A stretch of 7,853 nucleotides of DNA from Pseudomonadales bacterium. GTDB lineage: Bacteria > Pseudomonadota > Gammaproteobacteria > Pseudomonadales > Pseudohongiellaceae. The notes beneath the pieces are model-generated. The model saw only the letters and a list, made by a program, of their open reading frames with translations, ran no database searches and was not told where the DNA came from. The translations under genes were made by a program, and so were the position numbers. The stretch lies in NCBI GenBank assembly GCA_022360535.1, contig JAKSCP010000427.1, positions 1-7,853 on the forward strand, given 5' to 3'. Positions 1-7,702 of the stretch are shown one piece after another. Numbering within the stretch: position 1 is the first letter of the stretch; the number at the start of each line of letters is the position of its first letter.

Positions 1-1433
1 CGATACCATTGCTCCATCTTGTTCTGAGCAAAGGCGGCTATCTTCTTCTCATTGTCACGATAACGCGCGGTAATACGAATGACTGGCAGGCCATAGGCAT
101 CCTTTACCGCAGGATCGAGGTCGAGATAGTTGTCTTCATAGGGCAGTGTGGTTTTCTGGATGTAGGACATATTGCTGCGATCAGCGTTTTGCCGAATGAA
201 GGCTTTCCATTCTGAACCCCAACTAGCGGCTTCACCGAAGGTGCTCATCTTGGCCGCACTGATCGGCTTACGATCAGTGTGCACCCAAAGATTGGCGCCA
301 CCAATAAAGTCCAAATCGGAATGATCGAAATTGTCATCAGCCCATTCATCAATGGCCACACCCTGGGCCGGCAGGCCGTACCAGTTATGTAAGTCTCTGG
401 GGAATAACGCTGTGACCGGGGAGCCTTGATGATGGCTTAGATAATGTCTGCCAACCTGTCCGCTGTTATTGGCAAGTCCATTGGGGTAGGCATCAGACCT
501 AGAGAGCAGCAACAGCCGCACATTTTCGTAGGCATAGCTGGCAAGTAATACGATGTCAGCAGGCTGCACAAAAGTTTCTGCCCCTTTGGTATAAGCAACG
601 CCAGTAGCCCGCCCACTGTCATCCACTAACACCTCAGTGACTCGAGCGAAAGGAACAACATCGAGATTTCCCGTATCAAGCGCTTTCGGGATTGTTGTGA
701 ATGCCGTGGAACTCTTCGATTGCACGTGACAGCCACCCTTGTTGCAGAAACCGTGGTACTGACAGGGCGGACGCCCATCGTACAATTCACTGGTGATGGC
801 GGCCGGCCCCTGAAACGGATTCCAACCTAACTCCCCTGCTGCCTTGCCCATGAGATCGGTAAATGGAGAACTACGCAATGGTCGCATGGGGTATTCACGC
901 TGACGTGGCCCTTCGAAGATATTACCTGCGTTGTTGATTCGGCCCTGTACGTTTCCTGCCTGACCCGAGATACCAACCGTGTACTCCACCTTATCGTAAT
1001 AAGGTTCTAACTCATCGTAACCGAAGGGCCAATCCTCCACTGTGGTTCCAGCCGGCAATCTGGATCGACCGTAACGGGATTCCGTCGCACTCACCACTTG
1101 AAAATCCCAGGGATTAAGTCGCCAGCTCTGCGCCCAGTAGTGCATGGTGGTGCCACCAACGGCATTCATCATGGGATGACCACCCTGCCTTGCCACCTCG
1201 TTAGCATTGGCTCTTACTGTCGGTGCCTCCCTCGCTGCCTTCTGTACAGTCATCGGCCAGTTGCGCTGCATATAACGGATCTCATCTGGCGCAAAATCTC
1301 TCGGGTCAAGCCAGCCTCCGGCTTCCAGACCAATGACCTTCAATCCGGCACTGGCCAGCGGTAGAGCTGCAACCCCGCCGGCAGCGCCCATGCCGACGAT
1401 CACCACATCAGTGCTGGGCAAAGTCTTAGTCAT
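1..1433 (-). CDS. GMC-family FAD-dependent dehydrogenase, large subunit (C-terminus missing)
   Basis: Flavoprotein subunit of a gluconate/sorbitol/glucose-type periplasmic dehydrogenase; the exact sugar or alcohol substrate cannot be told. 477 complete codons are visible and the frame runs open off the left edge; relatives usually have about 520-590 residues, so the C-terminal His/Asn catalytic region is missing here. A dinucleotide-binding GMGAAGG lies at residues 14-20, followed by a basic/aromatic N-terminal FAD region with GGTTMHYW (93-100), and a cysteine cluster C224/C230/C235 (CQYHGFCNKGGC) of the kind that in some relatives helps hold an iron-sulfur cluster. It has no signal peptide of its own, as expected for a subunit exported by hitch-hiking on its Tat-signal partner, encoded just upstream. 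The ATG lies inside the end of the partner gene (8-nt overlap, ATGACTAA) behind AGGAG at 1442-1446, pointing to translational coupling. A cytochrome c subunit may follow beyond the edge; that is inference. Confidence 0.93.
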   Translation of the reverse strand, partial: MTKTLPSTDVVIVGMGAAGGVAALPLASAGLKVIGLEAGGWLDPRDFAPDEIRYMQRNWPMTVQKAAREAPTVRANANEVARQGGHPMMNAVGGTTMHYWAQSWRLNPWDFQVVSATESRYGRSRLPAGTTVEDWPFGYDELEPYYDKVEYTVGISGQAGNVQGRINNAGNIFEGPRQREYPMRPLRSSPFTDLMGKAAGELGWNPFQGPAAITSELYDGRPPCQYHGFCNKGGCHVQSKSSTAFTTIPKALDTGNLDVVPFARVTEVLVDDSGRATGVAYTKGAETFVQPADIVLLASYAYENVRLLLLSRSDAYPNGLANNSGQVGRHYLSHHQGSPVTALFPRDLHNWYGLPAQGVAIDEWADDNFDHSDLDFIGGANLWVHTDRKPISAAKMSTFGEAASWGSEWKAFIRQNADRSNMSYIQKTTLPYEDNYLDLDPAVKDAYGLPVIRITARYRDNEKKIAAFAQNKMEQWY

Positions 1434-1446
1434 CGCTAGCGCTCCT
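1426..1446 (-). promoter_or_regulatory. Overlapping stop/start and internal RBS coupling the two dehydrogenase subunits
   Basis: AGGAG (1442-1446) lies eight bases before the GMC ATG (1431-1433), inside the last codons of the subunit 3 gene. The stop TAA (1426-1428) follows within the overlap. This decides the GMC start and suggests translational coupling. Confidence 0.75.
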
Positions 1447-2184
1447 GCCACCACTTTGGGTTCCGCTACCTGGATCTTTGGTGTAGCTGGAATTGTCGTA
1501 AGCAGATTGATGGGTTGGCAGCAGTGAAGCTCCCGCAGCCACATCATCGGCGCTGGCACTCAAACGTACACCTGGATAACGCAGCAAATCCCAGCCAACA
1601 AAATCACGATTGCCACCGTAGTACGGGTCACAGAATGTGCCATCGATGGTGTGACTGCGAACCAAAGAAAAGAACGCTGCGGAACCGGGCGAGCAACCTG
1701 ACACTTCGTCGTTTTGCAGGGCTGCAACTACAGCGTTTTGCTGCGAAGCTTGCAGGTCAGCGAAGACATTATTGTAAGTGCGCTGAGCGTGCTCATTAAT
1801 GGCGTTCAGGCTGACGAAATAGTCTTCACGAAACTCTTCATTGTGGGCGCCCAATGCGCGATCGATATAGTGGGCTGCTCTAGCTTCCCGCGCACCAGGC
1901 CCATTGTCGTCGCTAGGGATGAGAACGTCGCAGAGCGCTTCAAGGACCTCTGCTTCCACAGCAGTGAGCACTTCCAGTGCTTCCAGTTCCCGAGCACTGG
2001 ATTCTGAGGAGTTTGATTCTTGCGCGATGAGTGTACTGGAGGGACCGGCAACAGCAGCACCTATCAACCCAGCCCCCAATCCGGCACCCTTGAGTAGACT
2101 TCTTCTTGAGTTGTCAGCGGGAGAATCGGGCAGTTGCTTGCCAGCGGTGCGTTTATTTTCGTTTTTGTTTGTAGGCTTACTCAT
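1426..2184 (-). CDS. Gluconate 2-dehydrogenase subunit 3 family protein, Tat-exported
   Basis: Small (gamma) subunit that partners GMC-type membrane-bound or periplasmic dehydrogenases and carries the export signal for the flavoprotein. 252 residues. A twin-arginine signal is clear: NSRRSLLKG with the Arg pair at 27-28, a hydrophobic stretch of Gly/Ala/Leu to about residue 47, and likely cleavage near A54. The mature part shows two family hallmarks: LIPSDDNGPGAREA (88-101) followed by a YIDRAL helix, and PYYGGNRDFVGWDLLRYPG (187-205). The C-terminal tail from about 228 is low-complexity, rich in Ser, Gly and Asp. The start at 2184 has AGGGG at 2192-2196, seven bases upstream. The stop overlaps the start of the GMC subunit, so the two are almost certainly made together. 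Family membership is firm; the substrate of the complex is not known from sequence. Confidence 0.93.
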   Translation of the reverse strand: MSKPTNKNENKRTAGKQLPDSPADNSRRSLLKGAGLGAGLIGAAVAGPSSTLIAQESNSSESSARELEALEVLTAVEAEVLEALCDVLIPSDDNGPGAREARAAHYIDRALGAHNEEFREDYFVSLNAINEHAQRTYNNVFADLQASQQNAVVAALQNDEVSGCSPGSAAFFSLVRSHTIDGTFCDPYYGGNRDFVGWDLLRYPGVRLSASADDVAAGASLLPTHQSAYDNSSYTKDPGSGTQSGGRSASDD

Positions 2185-2275
2185 TCGCGTACCCCTGCAC
2201 TGATTCTGAGGCTAGCAAAAATCATTGCAAGGGTACACTTGGAATAGAGCAGTTCACTGCACTCACTACCTACAC
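2185..2275 (-). promoter_or_regulatory. 91-bp gap before the dehydrogenase pair, weak sigma70-like promoter
   Basis: Between the protease stop and the subunit 3 start. On the minus strand TTGCAA (2225-2230) and CAGAAT (2203-2208) are 16 bp apart, each matching 4 of 6 consensus bases, so a promoter here is possible but weakly supported. The part nearest the protease holds short CACTCACT repeats. I see no convincing terminator, so read-through from the protease gene is also possible. Confidence 0.25.
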
Positions 2276-3463
2276 TCACTGCACCATCAAGACTTCGACG
2301 TTAGATAGTCCTGGCAACGAGCCGTTGCCATCATAAGCTTCTATCGCCACATAGAATGCTGACCCTGAAGGAAGCTCGCCGCTGATGGAAAGTTGAGGTC
2401 CCATATCAAGAGCGCTGATGGGTTCCTGATCGGGGTAAGGCGCGTAATACAAGGTATAACCAGTAGCGCCCGCCACTGCGGTCCACTGAATGTTCACCAG
2501 AGAACCGTCAACGGAAATACTCAAGACTGGAACATCCCCCGAATCATCTCCTCCAGAGGTATCATCCAAAGTGACAAACTGGGCATCACTCACATGCTCA
2601 GCGATAAAATCTGCAAGCGCAGAAACACTCGCATAAACGCCGGGTGCTTCAGGGTCCCCGCAGGCAGGACCGGTTTCGGTGCCACCGAAGCTAACAATAC
2701 CGACTTGCACATAGTTGCTACCGCTACTAACCAACATCGGACCTCCGCTGTCACCCTGGCAAGTGTCAGTGGTACCCCCTTCCTCTACAGCACCCGCGCA
2801 AATCATGTTTTCAGTAATGCCATCACCGTAAATGTTTTCGCAATCTGCAACAGATACGATCTGTTGATTGGCAACCAATAGATCATCCGAGGGGTCTATT
2901 CCCTGATTGTCCTCGCCTACCGCTGTAGTACCCCAGCCCATGATGAGGGTTTCCGTACCTCCAGCGAGCGCCGGCGCAGAGCCACTTAACAATTGCACAG
3001 GCTGAAAACTTACTGCTGCGGTAAGCTCTACCAGCGCAATGTCGAAATCATCCAGGTTGTCGCTGGTTGCTGGATCAGGGTTGTAGCTGGGATGAATGAC
3101 GATCTGTCCAACCTGTCCTATCTCTGCATCACTCGCCAAGGGACTGGCGGTATCGGAATTCAGCACGATGATCGACTCAGCACCTTCTTCAAGATCTATT
3201 TGATCATCACCGTTAACGAAACAATGGGCCGCAGTTAACACCCAGGTCTCCGAGATCAGACTGGCTCCGCAATATTGCTCTTCGAATGCGTCCGCGAGAA
3301 ACACCATCCAGGGGTAGGTACTTACCGATCCAGAGCTGCCATTGATGATGGCCGACACGTTGTCTTCCGGCACCTGCTGATCAGCCTCCTTCGCTTCTAT
3401 CACTGAAAGTCCGACCAGCAATAAAGGTGTCAGGAGTATTCTTTTAATTCTTGTTGACGTCAT
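2276..3463 (-). CDS. Secreted trypsin-like serine protease (S1) with C-terminal FnIII-like domain
   Basis: Extracellular or periplasmic endopeptidase, 395 residues. A Sec signal peptide (basic MTSTRIKR, then a Leu-rich core) probably ends at A24. A short propeptide (25-38) precedes the expected mature N-terminus IING at 39-42. The S1 domain follows to about 292 with the full triad: His80 (TAAHC), Asp141 (DFDIAL) and Ser239 (GDSGGP). Asp233, six residues before Ser239, is at the chymotrypsin-189 position and predicts cleavage after Arg or Lys. Cysteine pairs C65-C81, C208-C222 and C235-C268 fit standard S1 disulfides. An Asp/Gly/Ser linker (about 300-311) leads to a fibronectin-III-like beta domain (312-395; IQWTAVAGATGYTLYY is typical). 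No GlyGly-CTERM, LPXTG or membrane anchor follows it. The residue before the activation site is Ala, not Arg/Lys. The Shine-Dalgarno is poor. The gene lies 20 bp after cysK and may be co-transcribed with it. Natural substrate unknown. Confidence 0.95.
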   Translation of the reverse strand: MTSTRIKRILLTPLLLVGLSVIEAKEADQQVPEDNVSAIINGSSGSVSTYPWMVFLADAFEEQYCGASLISETWVLTAAHCFVNGDDQIDLEEGAESIIVLNSDTASPLASDAEIGQVGQIVIHPSYNPDPATSDNLDDFDIALVELTAAVSFQPVQLLSGSAPALAGGTETLIMGWGTTAVGEDNQGIDPSDDLLVANQQIVSVADCENIYGDGITENMICAGAVEEGGTTDTCQGDSGGPMLVSSGSNYVQVGIVSFGGTETGPACGDPEAPGVYASVSALADFIAEHVSDAQFVTLDDTSGGDDSGDVPVLSISVDGSLVNIQWTAVAGATGYTLYYAPYPDQEPISALDMGPQLSISGELPSGSAFYVAIEAYDGNGSLPGLSNVEVLMVQ

Positions 3464-3483
3464 ACATTACAACCCAAAGCTTA

Positions 3484-4437
3484 TTAAAGAGAGTTTAGCC
3501 ATTCGTCGTCAGATTCCTCAGAGATATCTGCGAACAAAGGTGACGATAAATAACGTTCGCCGGTATCTGGCAACATCACCACGAAAGTGCTGTTGTCCGG
3601 TGCGTTTTCAGCAACTTTCAGCGCGGCCGCCATGGTGCCACCCGCCGAGATACCGCAAAAAATACCTTCCTCCCCGGCCAGACGTCGAGCTGTGTCGATA
3701 GCATCGTCATCACTGACTTGCACAATCTGATCAGCGACGGACTTCTCCAGAACTGCCGGGATGAAGTCCGGGGTCCAGCCTTGAATCTTATGAGGATTCC
3801 AGTCGTTGCCGGATAGCAAGGCCGCGACTTCTGGTTCCACCGCTATCACCGTCAAATCCGGACGCGCCAGTTTCAACACCTGACTCGCGCCAGTCATGGT
3901 GCCACCCGTGCCCCAACCGGTCACAAAGTAATCGAGGTCTTTGCCTGCAAAATCTCTCAGGATTTCGGGTCCGGTGGTATTACGGTGATAGGCAGGATTA
4001 GCGGGATTCTCAAACTGCCGCGCTAAAAACCAACCGTGTTCGTTGGCAAGTTCTTCTGCTCGCCGCACCATGCCAGAGCCTTTTTCTGCAGCGGGCGTCA
4101 AAATGACTTTCGCACCCAGTGCTTTCATTATCTTTCTTCTTTCTATAGAGAAGGTTTCCACCATGGTGGCAACAAAGGGATAACCTTTGGCGGCACACAC
4201 CATCGCCAATGCGATACCGGTATTGCCTGACGTCGCCTCAATCACTGTTTGTCCTGGCTTAAGCGCGCCAGTTTTTTCCGCATCTTCGATGATAGCGATA
4301 GCCAGCCGATCCTTAACAGAGGCAAGAGGATTAAACGCTTCCAGCTTGGCATAGACATGCTGGTTACTCGGAGCCAGACGCTGCAATTTGACGATCGGTG
4401 TATTGCCGATGGTTTCCAGAATATTGTTATAAATCAT
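3484..4437 (-). CDS. cysK: Cysteine synthase (O-acetylserine sulfhydrylase), CysK type
   Basis: Cytoplasmic PLP enzyme that makes L-cysteine from O-acetylserine and sulfide, the last step of sulfur assimilation. 317 residues from the chosen start, the usual family length. The PLP Schiff-base lysine is K42 in SVKDR, the substrate loop TSGNTG lies at 69-74, the phosphate-binding GTGGT at 176-180, and the pyridine-ring serine S264 in GISAGG. HKIQG (216-220) and GERYLSS (293-299) are typical of CysK, and ETFSIERRK (94-102) is closer to CysK than CysM. The start at 4437 is preferred to an in-frame ATG at 4488 because MIYNNILETIGNTP matches the usual N-terminus and GGGGA (4444-4448) sits six bases upstream; the 17 extra residues would also run through a palindrome. 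Two stops in tandem (TAATAA) end the gene. CysK against CysM is a fairly confident call by motif; substrate range is not proven. Confidence 0.93.
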   Translation of the reverse strand: MIYNNILETIGNTPIVKLQRLAPSNQHVYAKLEAFNPLASVKDRLAIAIIEDAEKTGALKPGQTVIEATSGNTGIALAMVCAAKGYPFVATMVETFSIERRKIMKALGAKVILTPAAEKGSGMVRRAEELANEHGWFLARQFENPANPAYHRNTTGPEILRDFAGKDLDYFVTGWGTGGTMTGASQVLKLARPDLTVIAVEPEVAALLSGNDWNPHKIQGWTPDFIPAVLEKSVADQIVQVSDDDAIDTARRLAGEEGIFCGISAGGTMAAALKVAENAPDNSTFVVMLPDTGERYLSSPLFADISEESDDEWLNSL

Positions 4438-4470
4438 AATGATTCCCCGTAGGCCATGCCGTTTGGCAAA

Positions 4471-4485
4471 CTCGATGACATCGAG
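4471..4485. promoter_or_regulatory. 15-bp perfect dyad in the cysK leader (operator candidate)
   Basis: CTCGATG-A-CATCGAG: two 7-bp arms around one central base, 33 bp upstream of the chosen cysK start and next to the predicted transcription start. It also fits the T-N11-A pattern of LysR-type boxes, though that pattern is loose. A repressor or activator site is plausible; the protein is unknown. Confidence 0.4.
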
Positions 4486-4491
4486 CATTCC

Positions 4492-4521
4492 ATCATAGGC
4501 AATTTGTGATGAAAGAGAAAA
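4492..4521 (-). promoter_or_regulatory. Possible sigma70 promoter for cysK
   Basis: On the minus strand TATGAT (4492-4497, 5 of 6 consensus bases) is preceded at 18 bp by TTTTCT (4516-4521, only 3 of 6). The -10 is good and the -35 poor, which could mean an activator-dependent promoter. The predicted start is near 4485, giving a leader of about 48 nt. Confidence 0.3.
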
Positions 4522-4525
4522 TGTG

Positions 4526-4557
4526 AACCTGGCTCTGACCCGGACTTGTGAGCCAAA
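4526..4557. repeat. Possible REP-like hairpin between korB and cysK
   Basis: Inverted arms TGGCTC (4530-4535) and GAGCCA (4550-4555) enclose a 14-base loop containing CTGACCCGG. The CTCTGACCC core and flanking GTGAACC resemble short intergenic repeats linked to RAYT transposases in gammaproteobacteria. Only one copy is in the window and no transposase is present, so the repeat nature is an inference. It has no T-run, so it is unlikely to be an intrinsic terminator. Confidence 0.25.
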
Positions 4558-4588
4558 TGGGCTAGAGGAACGAAAGCGCTGCCTTTCT

Positions 4589-5589
<1,001 letters not shown>

Positions 5590-5593
<4 letters not shown>

Positions 5594-5605
5594 ACAGCAC
5601 CCTCC
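5590..5605 (-). promoter_or_regulatory. korA/korB 4-nt overlap with strong korB RBS
   Basis: GGAGGG (5600-5605) lies within the last korA codons, six bases before the korB ATG. The ATGA overlap (5590-5593) joins stop and start, a sign of coupled 1:1 production of the two subunits. Confidence 0.8.
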
Positions 5606-7476
5606 AACTCACGATACTTCTGATGAATGGCTGCGAGAATTTCCCCGATCTTGAAAGGTTGACCGGCAACTTTGTTCAGCCCGTCGGCATCGATCAAAAA
5701 CTCAGAGCGCACCAGTCGCACGAATTGTCCGGTATTCATTTCCGGAATCAGCACTGCTTCGAACTGTCCTAACAATTCGCCCAGGTTTTTTGGCAGCGGA
5801 GAAAGATAGCGCACCTGAATATGTGAAACATCTAAGCCCTCGGCGCGTGCTCGTTTAACCGCTTGATGAATCGCACCAAATGTCGAGCCCCATCCAACCA
5901 CAGCCAGTTTGCCACTGGGGTTTCCGAGACAGACTTCCTGCAAGGGAATGTCATTGGCAATACCGTCGACTTTTGCCTTACGTAAATCAGTCATCTTTTG
6001 ATGGTTAGCCGGATCGTAAGAAATGTCGCCAGTTTCAAAACTGCGCTCAATACCGCCGATGCGATGCTCCATTCCTGGAGTGCCAGGCTTTGGCCATACC
6101 CGCGCCAAGGTCGTGTCATCTCTCAGTGACGGTTTAAACCCTTGCGCCTCCTGATGATGCTGGACAGGAAACTTTTCAAAAGAGTCGACATTCGGAATTT
6201 GCCAGGGCTCAGCCGCATTCGCCAGATAACCGTCGGACAATAGCATGACCGGCGTCATGTATTTGGTCGCGATTCGCACCGCCTCAATCGCCACCTCAAA
6301 ACAATCGGTAGAGGTAGAAGCAGAAATCACCGGCATAGGAGTATCGCCATGGCGACCGAACAAAGCCATGTTGAGATCTGATTGCTCAGTCTTGGTCGGC
6401 AAACCAGTGGAAGGTCCGCCGCGTTGTGTATTCACGATTACCAGCGGCAACTCGGAAGCGGCTGCCAGCGCCATGCCCTCAGCCTTCAGTGCAATACCTG
6501 GCCCGGCGCTCGAGGTCACACCCAAAGAACCGGCAAAAGAAGCGCCCATGGCGGCACAGACTGCGGCAATCTCATCTTCAGCCTGGAAGGTATTCACGCG
6601 AAATTGTTTTCTATTCGCCAACTCATGCAGCAAATTAGACGCTGGCGTAATGGGATAAGAAGCAAACAACAGATCAATTTCAGCAAGCTCAGCGCCTGTT
6701 ATCAAACCCCATGCTAATGCCGTCGTGCCAGTGATGTTCCGATAGGTGCCAGGTGCAACCTTTGCTTTTGGCACCTTGTAGACATGAATGCCAGCGGGTA
6801 ACTCAGCAGTTTCTCCATAAGCATGCCCTGCATTGAGAGCCGCGATGTTGGCATCTGCAATCTGAGGCTTGCTGGCAAATTTCTTTTGCAGACTCTCAAT
6901 CGTGGGTGTGCGGTCTCTGTCAAACAGCCACATCACCAGACCAAGGGTCCACATGTTTTTACAGCGCAGCGCATCCTTATGCCCCAAACCAAATGGTTCT
7001 ACCGCTGTCAGCACTTGTTGCGAAATATCGATAGCCAGAACACGAAATCCTTGCAAGGAATCATCTTCCAGTGGATTGGTTTCATATTTTGCTTTGGCCA
7101 GATTTTTTGCCGTGAATGCGCCGCTGTCCACAATGATCAGACCGCCGTCGATCAAGTTGTGCAAGTTGGTAACCAGAGCTGCGGGGTTCATTGCCACCAG
7201 CACATCGAGTTCATCACCGGCCGTGGTAACGTCCTCAGCGCCAAAATAAATCTGAAATGCAGAGACGCCGAAGGTGGCGCCTACCGGCGCACGAATCTCG
7301 GCTGGAAAATCCGGAAAAGTGGAAAGATCGTTTCCATAGAGAGCCGTGGCCTGAGTGAAATTGGAGCCTGTGAGCTGCATTCCATCGCCGGAATCTCCGG
7401 CAAAGCGCACCACTACATCTACCACCTCTTTGGCATCAAGATGATGTTCGTCGAGCTTCTCTTCAGCTAATTCCAT
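5590..7476 (-). CDS. korA: 2-oxoacid:ferredoxin oxidoreductase alpha subunit (fused gamma-alpha, probably 2-oxoglutarate)
   Basis: Large subunit of KorAB, 628 residues, the normal size for forms with the gamma domain fused in front of alpha. The gamma domain (about 19-230) starts with VVVRFAGDSGDGMQLTG and contains PAEIRAPVG and NPAAL. The pyrimidine-binding alpha domain (about 245-440) carries YPITPAS (274-280), the signature of 2-oxoacid:ferredoxin enzymes, then EDEIAAVCAAMGASFAG, TSSAGPG (321-327) and QRGGPSTGLPTKTEQSDL (351-368). The last part (about 522-628) is the transketolase-C-like domain, with PEMNTGQF (578-585). Members of this type commonly act on 2-oxoglutarate. No ferredoxin gene is in view, so the electron acceptor is unknown. 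The ATG at 7476 is the first possible start, since an in-frame TAA lies only a few codons upstream; no good Shine-Dalgarno is visible. A likely extended -10 promoter lies about 60 bp upstream. Confidence 0.94.
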
Positions 7477-7502
7477 AGCGGGCGATTAACGATTCTCAAG
7501 CA

Positions 7503-7525
7503 GTTGCCTGACAGCAACGTTCAGG
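7503..7525 (-). promoter_or_regulatory. Two mutually exclusive small hairpins in the korA leader
   Basis: In the korA leader, arms CCTGA/TCAGG (7521-7525 with 7507-7511, 9-base loop) and GTTGC/GCAAC (7514-7518 with 7503-7507, 6-base loop) overlap, so only one can form at a time. Each stem is only 5 bp, so this may be chance. No T-run or sequestered Shine-Dalgarno is evident. Confidence 0.2.
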
Positions 7526-7533
7526 GAGGCAGG

Positions 7534-7542
7534 ATTCTAGCA
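7534..7542 (-). promoter_or_regulatory. Extended -10 promoter candidate for korAB
   Basis: On the minus strand TGCTAGAAT fits the extended -10 pattern TGnTATAAT with one mismatch. No good -35 lies 16-18 bp upstream, as is common for extended -10 promoters. The predicted start near 7527 gives a leader of about 50 nt. Confidence 0.4.
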
Positions 7543-7691
7543 GAATAAGCTGCAAGGGTCTTACTTTAGCCAGCTCTTTACCAGACCTTCCCACCGCCCT
7601 AAGCGATAAACTCTGTTCCCGGTAGAAAAACCAGAAGCTGAGAAGGGTTTTTAATATTGCCGCGTAGAACGAAGTGTAAGCAGTCAACTTT

Positions 7692-7696
7692 AGGAG
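7692..7696 (+). promoter_or_regulatory. RBS deciding the EF-hand protein start
   Basis: AGGAG sits six bases before the ATG at 7703. An in-frame ATG at 7697 directly abuts it and is too close to be used efficiently, so 7703 is preferred. Confidence 0.7.
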
Positions 7697-7702
7697 ATGA
7701 GC

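Larger units (their letters stand above)
7477..7702. other. Divergent 226-bp intergenic region between korA and the EF-hand gene
   Basis: Holds the korA extended -10 candidate and leader hairpins on the left, and the RBS of the plus-strand gene on the right. I could not find a well-matched plus-strand promoter. The minus-strand reading frame through it (7496-7708) has no family features and I do not call it. Confidence 0.6.

Noticed and set aside
2246..2263. Small GCAG/CTGC hairpin after the protease stop as a terminator
   Set aside because: Four-base-pair core with a mismatch next to it and no T-run.
2255..2284. Short direct repeats CACTCACT and CACTGCAC
   Set aside because: Eight-base repeats in low-complexity sequence, only two copies each; no sign of an array or attachment site.
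3455..3462. TGACGTCA palindrome across the protease start codon
   Set aside because: Eight bases, inside the coding start, no partner site; likely chance.
4438..4488. Longer cysK start at 4488 adding 17 residues
   Set aside because: The extension is not part of the family N-terminus, lacks a good RBS and runs through a palindrome; the ATG at 4437 has GGGGA at the right distance.
4572..4587. Inverted repeat GAAAG/CTTTC just after the korB stop as a terminator
   Set aside because: Only a 5-bp, mostly A/T stem and no T-run follows it on the minus strand.
6823..7470. Open plus-strand frame of 215 codons antisense to korA
   Set aside because: Mirror of a well-supported conserved gene; Cys-rich odd composition and no family motif.
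7697..7702. Alternative ATG start of the EF-hand protein at 7697
   Set aside because: It directly abuts the AGGAG; the ATG at 7703 has proper spacing.
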